From Endocalyx cinctus (taxonomy: Eukaryota; Ascomycota; Sordariomycetes; Amphisphaeriales; Apiosporaceae), in assembly GCA_001600455.1 (NCBI GenBank), contig BCKC01000006.1, positions 3,576,114-3,640,113 on the forward strand: a DNA stretch of 64,000 nt, written 5' to 3'. Shown here piece after piece: positions 32,345-44,536 of this stretch. The notes beneath the pieces are model-generated. The model was not told where the DNA came from. It searched no databases and saw nothing but the letters and a program-made list of their open reading frames with translations. Every line of letters starts with the position of its first letter. The stretch's first letter is position 1. The position numbers were made by a program, and so were the translations under genes.

Positions 32345-35040
32345 ATGACCACTGGAACAGAGATTCCGAGTCCGGCCCCTTCAGGGGCGTCGGATCAATT
32401 CTTACATAAGCGTAAGAAGAGTCGAAGAATCAACTTCGCCTGCAACTATTGCCGGCAGCGCAAGACACGGTGCGATGAACGTCAGCCTTCGTGTCACGCC
32501 TGCACAGCCGCCGGTATCAAATGCGTCACCACGGATCTTCGTCGTCCGAACAGCCGCGTCCAGCGCCGGGAGGCCGGTAAAGCTAGCCCGAGGACACGGC
32601 GGTCGAGCATCGCTCGTATCCCCACCCCCGCCGTCACCACAACCGAAAGTCAGAGTTGGCCGACGGGCACACTTCGAAACGGCATAGTTGAAATACTGGA
32701 GACCGCGATTCCGTACCCGAGCTCGAGCTCTATCTCGGAAGAGCGGGCAGGTACGCAGCTCGAAGAACAGACAGACCCTATTAACCAAGCCGGAGCCGAT
32801 TTAGGAACGCCGTACCCTAACGATAGGTCAAAGAATACTAGGACGCCGAGGCGCGACATGTCAAGAAGAAAAAATAGGAGCTCTCTCCCAATGTGGCGGC
32901 AAATCTCTGGCTCATCCTCCTTGGTGATCTTAACCGAATGGCTCGACCTGGCCCTTTATCGGCTTGGACTCGAGCGCCACCGACCTCGGCTCTATGATGT
33001 GAAGAATTCCGGGGCTGAGATCGGTCCAACCGTTTTCCCTACATCCCTGAAGCTACGCAGCCTACCATCCGCTACAGCTTGCAGAGAACTAGCCACCAGC
33101 TTCCTCGAGCACGTCAACTCCCTTTTTCCCATCTTGGATGGGTCAGAGACGGAGCGATTAGTCGAGGCGCTTGTTCGGACCGGACCTGAGCAGCTGGCAG
33201 AATCGTACGGCTTCATTCTGCTCCTCAGGACCTATCTGCTCCTAGCAGTCGCCGCCGCGAACAAGGGCGCGCCCGAGTGGCGATTGTTCGTTGAAGACTG
33301 CGTCGCCCTAGGCCGCTGCTACGCCGGGCACCTCATCGGCACGGCATCCATGGAGTCTATACAGATCCTATTCTTTCTATCTTTGTGTCTCAAGTGCAAC
33401 GACGAGATATCAGCTGCAGCTGCCATGATCGACCTCGGCGTTGCGGCTGCTATCAGCATGGGACTGAATCGTCCCGGATCATCCTCGCTAGACTCCGCTA
33501 AGAGAAAGACCGGGGGAGTTTCCTCGCCGCGCGATCAGAGACGCAAAACCTGGATCGCCGTGTATGGATACGAAAAGCTTTTGTCGTTCGAGATCGGACG
33601 GGTGTCCTGCATACCACACGACGAATCGGACGACGAACTTCAACTGTTTGATGAAGAGACACCTGCCGAACACCGACCCGAAATCGGCGGTAGCATCTTT
33701 GACGAGAGCCAGGAGATGCGCGATGAAGCCCCGAAGTTCAACTCGTACTCGCGTATGACTTTTCAGCTTGCGAAGCTGCTTAGCGACGTCGGAAGAAGGT
33801 GCACATACGCGCGGTCGTGCGAGGAGCGAGTAGACGGTGACAGCATTGCCAGGGCCGCCGCGATCAAGGTCCAGACGATCGGTGAAAGTTGCTCAATGCT
33901 CATGACGTGGGCAGATAGCTTACCCGCTGAGCTAAGGTGATATTCCAACTCCCTCACTCATCGTTCTGAAATCTCGTGCTCGAGAATCAGCCATTGACCA
34001 AGAATTCTCCCAGGGTAGACCCACATCGGATCTTATTTCAGCGTCGACTAATCTAGCCCTATTCTCCTTCATTTCCATTCAATATCATGTAGCGTAAGAG
34101 ACAGGCGTGATTGCCGTTTCCGACTTCCCCTTCCCCTTATTCGTTCTCGTGGTAAAGTTTTTAACAGCTAACGACATGTATCGACCGCTCCTGTCTTAGC
34201 CTCATCATGTTGACACGTAACAGCTTGTTCTTAGACAAGGAGGCCTTCCAACACGCCATCGCCGTCATCGCCAAAGACAAACCCTGGAGCTCGATAATAC
34301 GCAGCGGGCATTCAATCTCCGTCAACTCAGCCCGAAGGATCATTACCATGCTAGTCGAGACCGACGAGGCCAACGTCACCCCTTTATTCCCCACTTATTC
34401 ACCCCCGCTTCACGCCATGTACATCCTGACCGTCTACGTACTACGCCAGCCTAATTCCAGGATGGCGAAAACAGATCGTGAGGTGAGTAAATATGATTCT
34501 ATTTCCCATTAGATGAAGACAATTTTACTAAATGAAAAAAAAAAAAATTTCGCGTGGTTGAATTAGCTCATATCTAATGCTGCTTATTTTATCCGCCGTC
34601 GACATGATGCATTGGGTGGGCCAAACAAGGTAGAAGAGGTCCTAAGCAGGGTCGAGAAGTTAACACAAAAGGACGATCATATATCAAGTAAGAATTCCAC
34701 GTTACCGATACCTACCATATTAAGCAGACCCTCCCCAGCAGACCCTCACGAAATCACACATCACGAAGACGGCAGCACTCGCCAGCCTGACCAAAGGGAC
34801 ACTTCATACGAATCTCGATCAAACATGATGATCTCGAATTCCAACTGTACCGCAACGAGTTGGTGTGATAGAGAATTTGAACTTGTTGGCGAATATGACG
34901 TTGCCGGGCCTCAAACTACTGAGTCAGAAGCATGGTCACCTGCGCTCGCGGATGAGATTGGCATTGATTGGCTTGAGTTTGTCAATAGATACTCCGACTT
35001 CCCCGACTCAGAAGCATGGATAGATTCTATGCAGTTCTGA
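32345..35040 (+). CDS. Zn2Cys6 transcription factor with fungal-specific domain (807 aa)
   Basis: Exons join(32345..33936, 34019..34093, 34200..34482, 34567..35040). Basic KRKKSRRINFA leads into the zinc cluster CNYCRQRKTRC, ERQPSCHAC and a final Cys (about residues 33-60). The middle region has the fungal-specific factor pattern (SFLEHVNSLFPILDGSE, then MIDLGVAAAISMGLNR). A 75-nt internal exon is needed to get SIQYHVALIML, the conserved helix of this domain; skipping it leaves an unusually long 263-nt intron. The gene lies between the two PhyH oxygenases and is the natural candidate for cluster-specific activator and for binding the CGG repeats upstream of both. That regulatory link is inference. 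Confidence 0.87.
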
Positions 35041-35612
35041 GCAGATATACTGAGCTCGTACCGAATAAAATCTTAATTTTGACTTTTATCTATCTCGAAA
35101 TAGTCAGATAGTTGTGTTAATTATTAATGCTCAATTTCTAAGTTGGCTCGTCGACATCTGAATTATGTGGACTAACTAGTAGCTAAACGTCGATCTGACC
35201 TAAGAACATGAGACGGAGTTATTTGTTGCCCTTTTTTTCGATCGGCCTCCTCAGCTTTGTCCTTCGTTAACAGCTTCAACGCTATGTTTTCTCACTTGTT
35301 ACTTTACTTAGTATAATAATTAGATATTCCAAACTTGACGGCCCTTTTCCTCATTAAACGCTTTGGTAACAAATTCAACCTTTAAGTAAGGTGAAAAACT
35401 TTTCGTCTTACTCAAATTCCAATTATTTCTATCATATACGATCTTCCTTACTCCGCCGCAGCGCTACCAATCTAATATGTCAAGTGTTCAATGAAGACTT
35501 CACGGTAGAGCACTTATATGGAGAATGAATGTTGTTGATAAATACATAACGAACGAAATACTGCTACAAATACTATTTTCTATCGACAGCCCCCCACGAA
35601 ATCCGTGTCGTT
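35041..35612. other. Intergenic spacer between convergent genes
   Basis: 572 AT-rich bases between the 3' ends of the regulator and PhyH oxygenase 2. Nothing recognised. Confidence 0.55.
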
Positions 35613-36783
35613 TCATGCTGCTTCAGCCTGCACATACGGAATCCCAGTCAACTTGAACCCACGCTCGCTTAATTGGGGCGCGCTCCTTGGCTTTCCCGTG
35701 TTATAAGGGCAAGGCTTCCCGTTACGGATGGCCGGTGGCGATCCGACAAAGGTGGCGTTAGGCCAGTGCGTGGTTCCCTGTAAATTTTCAAAGGCGCCCT
35801 TCTTTCTGATCAGGTCGGCCTGCGAGGCCTCGGTAACGGGCATATAACAGGTGTAAATGGCGAAACGGGGACTCTCGCCTTCGGGACTCAGGTTGTAGTG
35901 CGGCGTTCGGCTATCCCACAAAAGCAGGTCGCCAGGTTCGGCATTAACCTTAACCCATTCGCAGCCTCTTTCCTTAAGCCACTGCATCCCCTCAGCCGTG
36001 AAACCGTACCACTCCGGCGTCCAAGCAGGGATGCGGTTGGGTTCGTCGCGAAATTTCTCGTGGAACTCTTCACTTAGCTGGTGTCCGCCCTTGCAGACTA
36101 TGAGGCCACCGTCGCGTTCGCCGTTGGGTAACAGGTTTACCAAACCCTGCAGGCACCGGAATCCGGGCTTTTCCGGGTCCTGGTCCTGGTGCGGCCACGG
36201 CTTGTTAGGGGCGACGTCAGTTCTGTGAGGGAATGCTACGTTGATCACATCGAACGACACAATTAGGTCCGAGGTGTCATACACTTTCTCGAAAGCGTTG
36301 ATTACTCCTTGCTCTTGCCGTACTTTCCACGTAAAGGACTCGTGAGGCGCCCCATAGCTAAGGATCATCCCCTTTTCGGTGATGACTGGTAGATGTTCTA
36401 GCTTGACGGTCGAGGGGTCGTCACGCTTAAAGCCAAGTCCTCCGGCACTAGATCATTGAAGATTTAAATGTAAGTAAGAACCAGAAAAAATACAGAACTA
36501 AGGGGCGATCCTCATCTTACAAGGTTTCGAGATAAGTCATCATCTCATCCGCGTATTCATCAGCCCGCTGCCGCGGTACGGCTCCCTTCACCACCGCAAA
36601 GCCATCGCGTAGCAAGTCGTCTCTAAAGTCACCGAAAGTTGAATCAAGGTTGTTGAATAGTCGACCGGGTCCACACGGTTTGGCTTGAACGGAAGTCGCT
36701 GATTGTTTGTCGTTAAGCGTCTGTTTAGGGGCGTCCGACGTAAACACTTGTGCCGAAGCTTTGTCTGAGGAGTTGGCCACCAT
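35613..36783 (-). CDS. Phytanoyl-CoA dioxygenase (PhyH) family Fe(II)/2OG oxygenase 2, 365 aa
   Basis: Exons complement(join(35613..36447, 36521..36783)); the 73-nt intron joins TYLET to FAGGLGFKRDD. The metal-binding HxD is in WPHQDQDPE and the distal His in LLWDSRTPHYN, followed by an Arg (SPRFAIYT) for 2-oxoglutarate. It resembles PhyH 1 in domain order but has a longer C-terminal tail with a second conserved stretch (NGKPCPYNTGKPR) and only moderate identity, so the two are not a recent duplicate. The N-terminal 35 residues are low-complexity. Likely role: oxidation of the cluster product in the cytosol (inference). It is next to and on the same strand as the FAD monooxygenase. Confidence 0.88.
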
Positions 36784-37539
36784 CGTGTTCAGTTAAAGTT
36801 TGGCGATTCGATAATAATAACTAAAATGATAGGAATGAATAGGTTCGATTTTGTCCTGGTTTAAATTGTTTAGCTGGTCAGTGTTGTTGAAGTGGTGTGG
36901 CTTATTCAAGCAACCCTGGGTGCGGACCAAATTTAAAGGTCAAAATTAGTGTCTTGCGGGGGCAGAATAAAACTTATCTCCTGAATCAGAGTGCTCCAGA
37001 CCTAGGCTTGGAATTATCTGTTCACGGATCGGTTCGGCATCACCCCTCACAAGGTTTGGCTACTATCCCCACAGTCAACTGCAATAAGGTTGATCCCTGC
37101 TCCGGCTTGTCTTGTGATATAGGCAATATGTAACCCATTTATACCCGAGAACAGTTGGGGTCGGAACAATGTGGAGAAAGATCTTGGCTCCCGAATCTCT
37201 AGTTCTTCGAAGAAGAGAAGAAGAAAGGACTTGTAAACTGTTACTAAATAATATCAAATCTCGGGTTTTATCTGTGAAAATGAGATTATAATAAGTAATT
37301 AGAGTTTTTAATTAGAAATACCGAGTAGATTGTATTTACACAAGAGACGTTCTTACTAAAGGTCTCATCTCAGTAATTTTGAATATTGGAATACATTAAC
37401 CTTTGGAGCATTTCAGTTTTATCACCCGAGAGCTTTTCGAGTCTGGAGTGTGACTAAGTGTTGTAGCATATCTTCAAAGGCATTTGATTATACTATTGAA
37501 AGCTACGGGGAACTTGATAGATCACTGAAAACCACTCGC
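36784..37539. other. Intergenic: PhyH 2 promoter and FMO 3' region
   Basis: 756 bases. Contains the CGG repeat at 37,025-37,037; otherwise AT-rich without recognisable genes. Confidence 0.55.
37025..37037. promoter_or_regulatory. CGG direct-repeat motif upstream of PhyH 2
   Basis: CGGATCGGTTCGG has CGG at 37,025, 37,030 and 37,035, the same 5-bp spacing as the motif at 29,315. Its near edge is 242 bp upstream of the PhyH 2 start codon, matching the other site. Confidence 0.45.
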
Positions 37540-38864
37540 CTACGCGTTACCTCTTATCATCGTAGCCCAGTTCTTGGCACCATTGTAGCTACAGTTATAC
37601 TTCATGAACTCGGCAGGGTTTAGCTTGACCTCGTCAGACTGCCCGTCCGTGGCCGGACGTGCTTGCTGGCGACTATACTTCTGAATCAAGCTTGCACGAT
37701 CGTACCGAGTCTCATAAACAGATACCAATGCTTGTTTCACCTGCTCCGCCGTTGGGTTAGGGGGTAGGTCCGCCAAGTACGCTTGCAGAGCGTCGGCGTC
37801 CTCTATGCTCTGCGAAGCCCCCTGGCCTTGCGTGGGTAGCATAGCGTGCGCCGCGTCCCCCACTAATATCGTCCGGCCACGAACCCACCGCGGGAGAGGA
37901 TCGACGTCGCGGAGATGCCACAGGGCAACGTCGGGAGCTTTTCGGAATATAGCGAGAACCCAATCTGGGAACCCGGCAAACGATTCTATCAGCGAATCCC
38001 GTGAGCCCTCGGCTACCCACGAGTTTGCCGTGGACTGCTCTCGGCCTTGCTCATCCGGTACCAAGGCCACAAGACCGAACAACTCTCCGCCGCGTCCAGG
38101 TCCCATAATAACCCTTTTATCGTGTCCAACAATCATGGTCGTGGTTGGTTTGGTAACGTCCAGGATGTACTCTGGTATGCCGATCCCCGAGAGGACTTCG
38201 GCTGGAAATAGTAAGCGGTATGCCGAAATTCCCGTTGGTACAGCCTCGCGCTTTTCTCCCAAAACAACCGTCCTCATTACAGAATGAATACCATCTGCTC
38301 CGATGATAATATCGCCCCTCAACGTCTCGCCGCTCTCTAACTTAACTATACCCTCATCCGGATCGCAAGATGATACTCGGCATCCCGTCCGGATCTTTGC
38401 TGGGTTTCCGGGCAGCGATTCGGAGGTGGCCGCCTTCAGCAGAGCGGTGTGAAGGTCTTGACGATGAAGCAAGACGCGGTCAGCACCAAAGCGACTAGTA
38501 TCGAGCTGCACTTCGTTGACCAGCTTCCCCGTCACATCCAGAACGCGAAAGGCCTTGTCTACCAAGGGCTTGCAGGGCGCGAGAAATTCTTCGAGGCCCC
38601 ACGAAGAAATGATTTTGGTCGCATTTGGCTGGAAAGATATAAGAGCACCTGTTTCTCGCAGAAGGCGAGAGCTCTCTAAAACCGTCACGACGTATCTCGG
38701 AGAGCGGAGAGCGATTGCCTAAAACATAATATCAGCTTTGTCGAACATGCACTCAGAATCCTTCCAGCGCATGTTACAGTCACGGTACTACTTACGGTTG
38801 ATAACCCGGCTATACCACCGCCGACGATGATGATGTTGATATCATCTTTTGACATGCTTTCCAT
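37540..38864 (-). CDS. FAD-dependent aromatic-hydroxylase-type monooxygenase, 415 aa
   Basis: Exons complement(join(37540..38718, 38796..38864)). The 23-codon first exon encodes the dinucleotide-binding GGGIAGLST; the 77-nt intron then gives AIALRSPRYVVTVLE. The other class-A flavoprotein monooxygenase motifs follow: the DG motif in IIIGADGIHSVMR and the GD motif in LVGDAAHAMLPTQGQG. Salicylate-hydroxylase-like enzymes of this type hydroxylate or epoxidise using NAD(P)H and O2, and they are frequent tailoring enzymes in fungal clusters. No N-terminal membrane anchor or C-terminal extension is seen. An ATG three codons downstream (MSKDD) is an alternative start. Substrate unknown. Confidence 0.9.
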
Positions 38865-40024
38865 GATGGTAGATAGTAATTAGATGCCTGTTAAAATAAA
38901 AACTCTTATCAAAAAGCTAAATATGGAGATATCGTAATAAGATTGGTTCCAACCAAGACATAGTCTCGAATCTTGGAATAATATTTAGAATTGGTGACAG
39001 TTGCTATTCTTTATCAGTCGGTAATTGCTTGACCCGGCATGGCATCAACGTACCTATCCGTATATGTCGACACAACATAAAACTAGTTATAACATCAAAC
39101 CCTACACACTTCTCTAACTTGAGGGGCCGGTGGCTTTAGCAAAGTCGCAAGCCTCTCCGCATCGTTATTACCCAGGTTACGTATATGTCCTAACCCAGTT
39201 GGCATATGTAGTACTTTGAAATCTTCCCCGCTGTAACCTCACAAAAGCGGAGAGCTTCCCCATATTCCCCCACAACTCCCGATATAGTGTAATGGTCGAT
39301 CGTCCGGAACCTCCACATCTGAATAGGTATATACCCACTGAAGAGATAGAAATATCGGCCTATAGAGTAAGTCTGGTCAGCCATACCGTATGCGGTCCAC
39401 TAAATACTTCGATATATTTACCCCAGGATGATCTAGTGCGAACAGGGAAACTCGCGCGAGGAACTGGGATAAAGATATGCGCTATTAGATCAAAACGCTA
39501 AGCGTAATTATTCCATGATGGGAGTTTCGTGCGTTAGCCCTTTAGGTGTTCTTCCGTTCACTCTCTTCTCATTAGAGATTTAGAGACTTCCCCGGTTGCC
39601 TCTGCGTCACAAGACCAACGCCCCTACTTGCCACGGCAACTTCTGGATAATCATTACCTTTACATCGACTGCGATAAAGAATGGCAAGGGGCGGCTCAAT
39701 TTGGAGGGGCCTCGGTTGAATTATCTGACGGGGAAGTGGGGACTTACCAACTTATCCTCCTCCCTATATATCAAAGACCTCCAAAACTTTACGAACTATT
39801 AAGATTATGATGACACACCTATATTTGCCGTATTTTTGACTAAAGGCTTAGTTTTTTCATCACACGAGTACTTAAATTGTTGATGATAATTAGCATATAT
39901 ACTATATTGCGAAGAGTGACAAATTTATGTGTTTCGGTTTTTTTTTGGTGTGCACCGCACTGTGGCACTTATATAGAGTAGAGTCCTATTCTTCTTCAAT
40001 AGGGGAAGCAAACTTAGAAAAGTC
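38865..40024. other. Divergent intergenic region, FMO / MFS
   Basis: 1,160 bases between two divergent start codons. A slightly GC-richer stretch at 39,590-39,810 gives two overlapping short frames without a recognisable family. No CGG repeat like those at the PhyH genes was seen. Confidence 0.5.
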
Positions 40025-41787
40025 ATGGATCTACGCGGCGTAGAGCCTAGAGGTCATAGGGGGCCGAAAGGAGCTACCGTTGAGCATTTTGATAAACTTG
40101 AAAGGGGCGAAGACCATAAGAAAAGCGGGCATGTCGACGGTAACGCTCTCATATACAACAAGGCCGGGGAACTCAGACGTATCCCCGTGCCGTCGGACAG
40201 TCCCAATGACCCACTGAACTTCACGGACTGGGAGAAGTTCGCCATCATATTCTGCTGCTGTTGGTTCTCTCTCTTCGGCATCGCCCTCGCTAGCAGTCTC
40301 GGCGGCATCATCAGCGTCTTCTTCAACTTATATTCGCCACTAGGATATGGACCGGATAAGATTACTCTGTTGATCACACTGCCAACATTGTGTATTGGGC
40401 TAGGTGTGCTACTTCGCCCGCTTTCTTTTCTTTTATCGATTTTAACTTGGCGTACAGAAAATGGGAGTAAGGCTGATGAAACTAACATATTTTTATTTTC
40501 CAATCAGGAAACTACATTATTTTACCACTAGCACTCGCGTACGGCCGTCGCCCCATATTTCTCCTCAACATGGTCATCCTCCTGGCCGCGACTATAGCAG
40601 CGGCCTTACAAAGCAGCTACGAGGGTCATTTAGCGTCGCGCGTTATCCAGGGGCTAGTAGCAGGCGCCTCGGAGTCACTGCTGCCGCTAATGCTAACGGA
40701 AGTAACCTTCCTGCACCAGCGGGCTCACATCTTCGGCTTGTACTGGTCAACGCAGAACATCCTGGGCTCTATCATGGGTCTCGCGACAACCTACATCAAC
40801 GCGGATCTGGGATGGCGCTGGTACTACTGGGTCTTCGTCATCTTCATCGCAGTTGGTCTCGTTTTGTCCGCCGCCGGGGGTATCATGGAGACCAAGTTCG
40901 CGCGCCCGCCCGCCAACCTCGATGGACAGGTCTTTATTACTGACGAGTTTGGTGTGTCCCGCGCCGTGGCCGATCACGAAGCCCAGGAGATACTAGAGCA
41001 GCAACAGCTCGAAGCTTCGGCCTCCAAGGATGGCGAGGGCGACAACCAAGCGCAAATCGAGTCCCGGTGGAGTTGGAAACAACAGATGACTCAGTTCTGG
41101 TCGCCGAGCCCGAGCGCAGGCCGCATCATCGTCAACACATGGATACAGATGGGGCGGAGCTTGGCTTACCCAGGTATCATATACGCCATCCTCGCAACTT
41201 CCATCGTACTCGGATGCAGCGTCGGCATCTCGTTAACGTACGAGTCAGTATTGGTGGATACCTACGGCTGGCGTGCGGAAGACGTGGGGCTCATCAACAT
41301 CGGCGGCTCCATCGGCACCTTACTCGCCCCGTTATACTGCTCTTTCATCGGCGACCCCGTCATATTCCGCATGGCACGACGAAATCACGGCGTCCACGTG
41401 CCGGAACACCGGCTTCTGATTCTTATATTCCCCGCCCTAATCGGCGCGGTATCACTCATCGTCTACGGCACCACCAGCACGGGCGGCTCTACCTGGTGGG
41501 GCCCATACTTAGGCTGGTCTTTTTTCCAGTTTACGTTCGCGAGCGTGCTAGTGGTGTCGACAACATTCGCGACCGAAACGGCCCCTAAGAACCCGGGCGC
41601 TGCTCTGGTTCTCGTTGTCGGGACAAAGAATATCGTCTCCTTCGGAGTCACTCACGGGCTTACACCCATGATCGATCGCTTCGGGTATCAGCTGAGCTTC
41701 GGAATTCTGGCTGCTATCCACTCCGGTATTTTCCTGTTAGGTATTCCCTTTTATTTCATGAATAAGCGCTGGAGAGCTTATATATAA
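40025..41787 (+). CDS. MFS transporter of the cluster (552 aa)
   Basis: Exons join(40025..40403, 40508..41787). The 104-nt intron lies within helix 2 and joins CIGLG to NYIILPLALAYGRRP, the loop A motif. The protein shows the pre-helix PNDPLNFTDWEKF, helix 4/5 loop LTEVTFLHQRAH and helix 11 GTKNIVSFGVTHGLTP of fungal TRI12/HOL1-like exporters. Its acidic central loop separates two six-helix halves. Its position between the FAD monooxygenase and SDR genes makes it the likely exporter of the cluster product or a self-protection pump (inference). It is related to, but clearly diverged from, the MFS proteins at 16.9 and 25.0 kb. Confidence 0.9.
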
Positions 41788-44536
41788 AATAAATTCAATA
41801 TATAGTCTTAAAGAATTAAGCCTCGAAGCATTGGGAACAGGATATGTGAAACTGTGACGCGCTGTGCTTAGATTATATTGGCTACTTTCATGAGTATTTC
41901 CTTTTCTATTTTCTTTCCGGAATAAAACCTGTACCCGATCCTAGAGCGCTGCCTGTCAGGGGTTAGGTGCCAGGTAGCTACCAGCTACCTCGGTGTGAAT
42001 ATATTATTACGATGTATATATATTTGCAGCCCCCCTTTCATGTATTTAGTATGCGAGAAGATGCAGGAATCAGTGTCTTGTTGAGCCGCACACTACCTAG
42101 CTGGTATTATGCGAGCTGTACCTTCACTCCGGTATACTCACTTAGGTACTCTCACAAGATAATATACTCTTTCTATACCAAGGCCAGTAATTTTCAATGC
42201 CCCAGGTTCCTAAGCAGCGGGGTGCGCGGATAATTGCGAAGATGCCGAAGGGACTTTCAGTATCTCCAATAGGCAGCTTGATCCAGAGAGACTATCTAGA
42301 GTTAGACCGAGGAAAACATATATGGGTGAGGGTAGCCGCTTACCACCTTGTTCTTATGCATCGTCGTGGCTATAAAATACCAATTGTGCCCCTATATGAT
42401 TGAAGGCGTTTTGTGAAGCGCGACTCAGGTGTTCGATTTCTTGTATTTCTACTCTATCTTTAAGTACCAGGGGTAGGATTAATTTATTTCGAAAAAAACA
42501 TCCCCCCCCCCCCCAAATTCTACTCTAAGCGCTATTTCTAACCCAATTTTATAGTAGGATTGGTTTTTTTTGTATAGGAGGGCACAGTCTGTTTTTTCAG
42601 GTATTAGGGATAGAATTAGTTTTTTTCGAACAACGTATTTCCAGCTGGGTGGTGGCCTGGTATAAGGGGTTTTGACATAAATAGATCGTATTAACGGAAC
42701 ATGGGCCATAAACTACGTAAAGGTTGTATGGGAACTTTGGCCTTCCGGCCGTAACTTAGAACGAAAGCAGTCTACTTGAAAATTTTCCGAAAGGGAGCGT
42801 GTCTCCTCTATTGACTATGGGCGATGGCTTGATCTTCTTGAACAGAGCTGAAATATGTCTACTTTATATAAGTGAGATAGCCATACCCATTGACGAAAAA
42901 TAAATATATTTGGATGCGTAAAGTTTTTATCCCGTGGTCGCTACATTTGCGCAGTAGCCGTATAAGTTTTACTTACGAAAAAGCATAAATAAAGGACCGT
43001 ACTTTTATATAATTAATTATATAAATAAATAGGCGAACGGAATAAATATAAATAAAAAATTATTATTCTAAAAATGAACCTTAGACATTTATGCAATATT
43101 TCGCCGAATTAAATATACTTATGGGAGAAGAACAAACACGTCGAGACCGCCAATCTCAAGTACTTCGTCCCTATAAAGACCTATACCGCACTCAACAACG
43201 CCAAATATTTTAAGGACATAGTTACCGTGCCGTCATAAACCCCCATTGCAAGTTATAACTATCTAAAATTTCCAAGAGCGCCTATTATATCTCTAATAAG
43301 GATGAGTGTCTAAATGATTATTATCAACCAGTCATTAATGTGATGATCGGTCGATTCAATATTCCTAGATCATATTCGAAGACCTAATGAAACGTAGTTA
43401 ATTGATGAAAATAAGAACAGTCACTCTCGTATTATGCGCGAAACCACTGACGTTATCCACATGCATGGTAATCATTCAAAAGCATACATCGCGTTTCGAG
43501 TAGAATACTTTCGTAATTCTAATTAAGTCTGCTTACGTCCCTGATTTTACTTCGCCCTTTCAATCCGTCATACCCAATCTCACTTCTAACATCTTCTACC
43601 CACAGTGACTATTTATACGATGGGTAATTACATTGTTAGGAGTATGATAACCTCGTTTTGGATGTATAGGTAATAGATTCTTATCTACTCCGTAGAATGA
43701 ATCATTTCTCGCCAAATACCTGTATCGGTGTGATACTACGGGGTTACATAAGATTTACCAATGCGTATACGGAGCACTATGGAGGTAGTCGCCATGTTGT
43801 GACCAAAATTGTTCCCGTATTGGAAAGCAATGGATGTTGGAATGTGAATAAATAATATTTCATACATTGTAACTAACCAACATAAGGACACTTCAAGGTA
43901 AAGCTAAGCGGCAAGAAGGCCTATGCGATCTATAAGACTATAAAGGGACATTAGCTCAAAGCACGGTATATTTTAGATATATACACTGTTTGATTTTTTT
44001 TTATTTTTTTATTTTTTTCAACTATGCTTTCAACTCCTTTTTTGCTCTCTTAAGATACGGTCACGGCCTAGCCCTTCCTCGTACCCCCAGTTCAAAGGAA
44101 TCCGTAAATAAATTATTGCATGAAGGCTGAGAATACCGTATTTCTAACAAACTTTTTGTAAAACATACTATATTTTGAGCTAACAGCCCATTTTGGTCGT
44201 ACGGAGCCCCGTCTTAGATAGTAATCGTGCATGTGTACCTTCAGAGCATGGCCCCTTTCACGTTACATTACCGAGGGTGGCTTAATTAGCTGACCACCAC
44301 AGTATAAGCATGCATTTATATTTGTAAGCAACTCTAACTAATGACTTGATGTCGCTGCCCCTCTGTTGTCCTGTCTCAACCATTCATTCCCCTCATCCTT
44401 TTTGTTTCCGAAGTGTACATTTGCAAGTATAAATCTGACGAACTAACTAGTACCCTGAGTACCCAGGAACAACTAACAAAAGCGAAAGACGCTTGACCAG
44501 ATACGCAAATACCATTATACTTAGAGAACGGAGACC
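41788..44536. other. Long AT-rich gene-free stretch inside the cluster
   Basis: About 2.7 kb with no supportable gene. Contains a C13 run (42,502-42,514), two weakly similar AGGGxTAGxATTAxTTTxTTTCGAA segments (about 42,470 and 42,610), and very AT-rich sequence at 42,990-43,070 and 43,980-44,040. It could be decayed transposon sequence, but nothing is identifiable by eye. Confidence 0.5.

Noticed and set aside
33937..34199. One 263-nt intron in the Zn2Cys6 factor gene
   Set aside because: Splits naturally into two normal introns around a 75-nt exon that supplies a conserved helix of the fungal-specific domain.
39628..39810. Short plus-strand frame with protein-like composition
   Set aside because: Only 60 codons, no family resemblance, no plausible flanking exon found.
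41788..44536. Hidden gene or transposon in the 2.7-kb gap
   Set aside because: Only short frames, no transposase or reverse-transcriptase motif and no clear terminal repeats.
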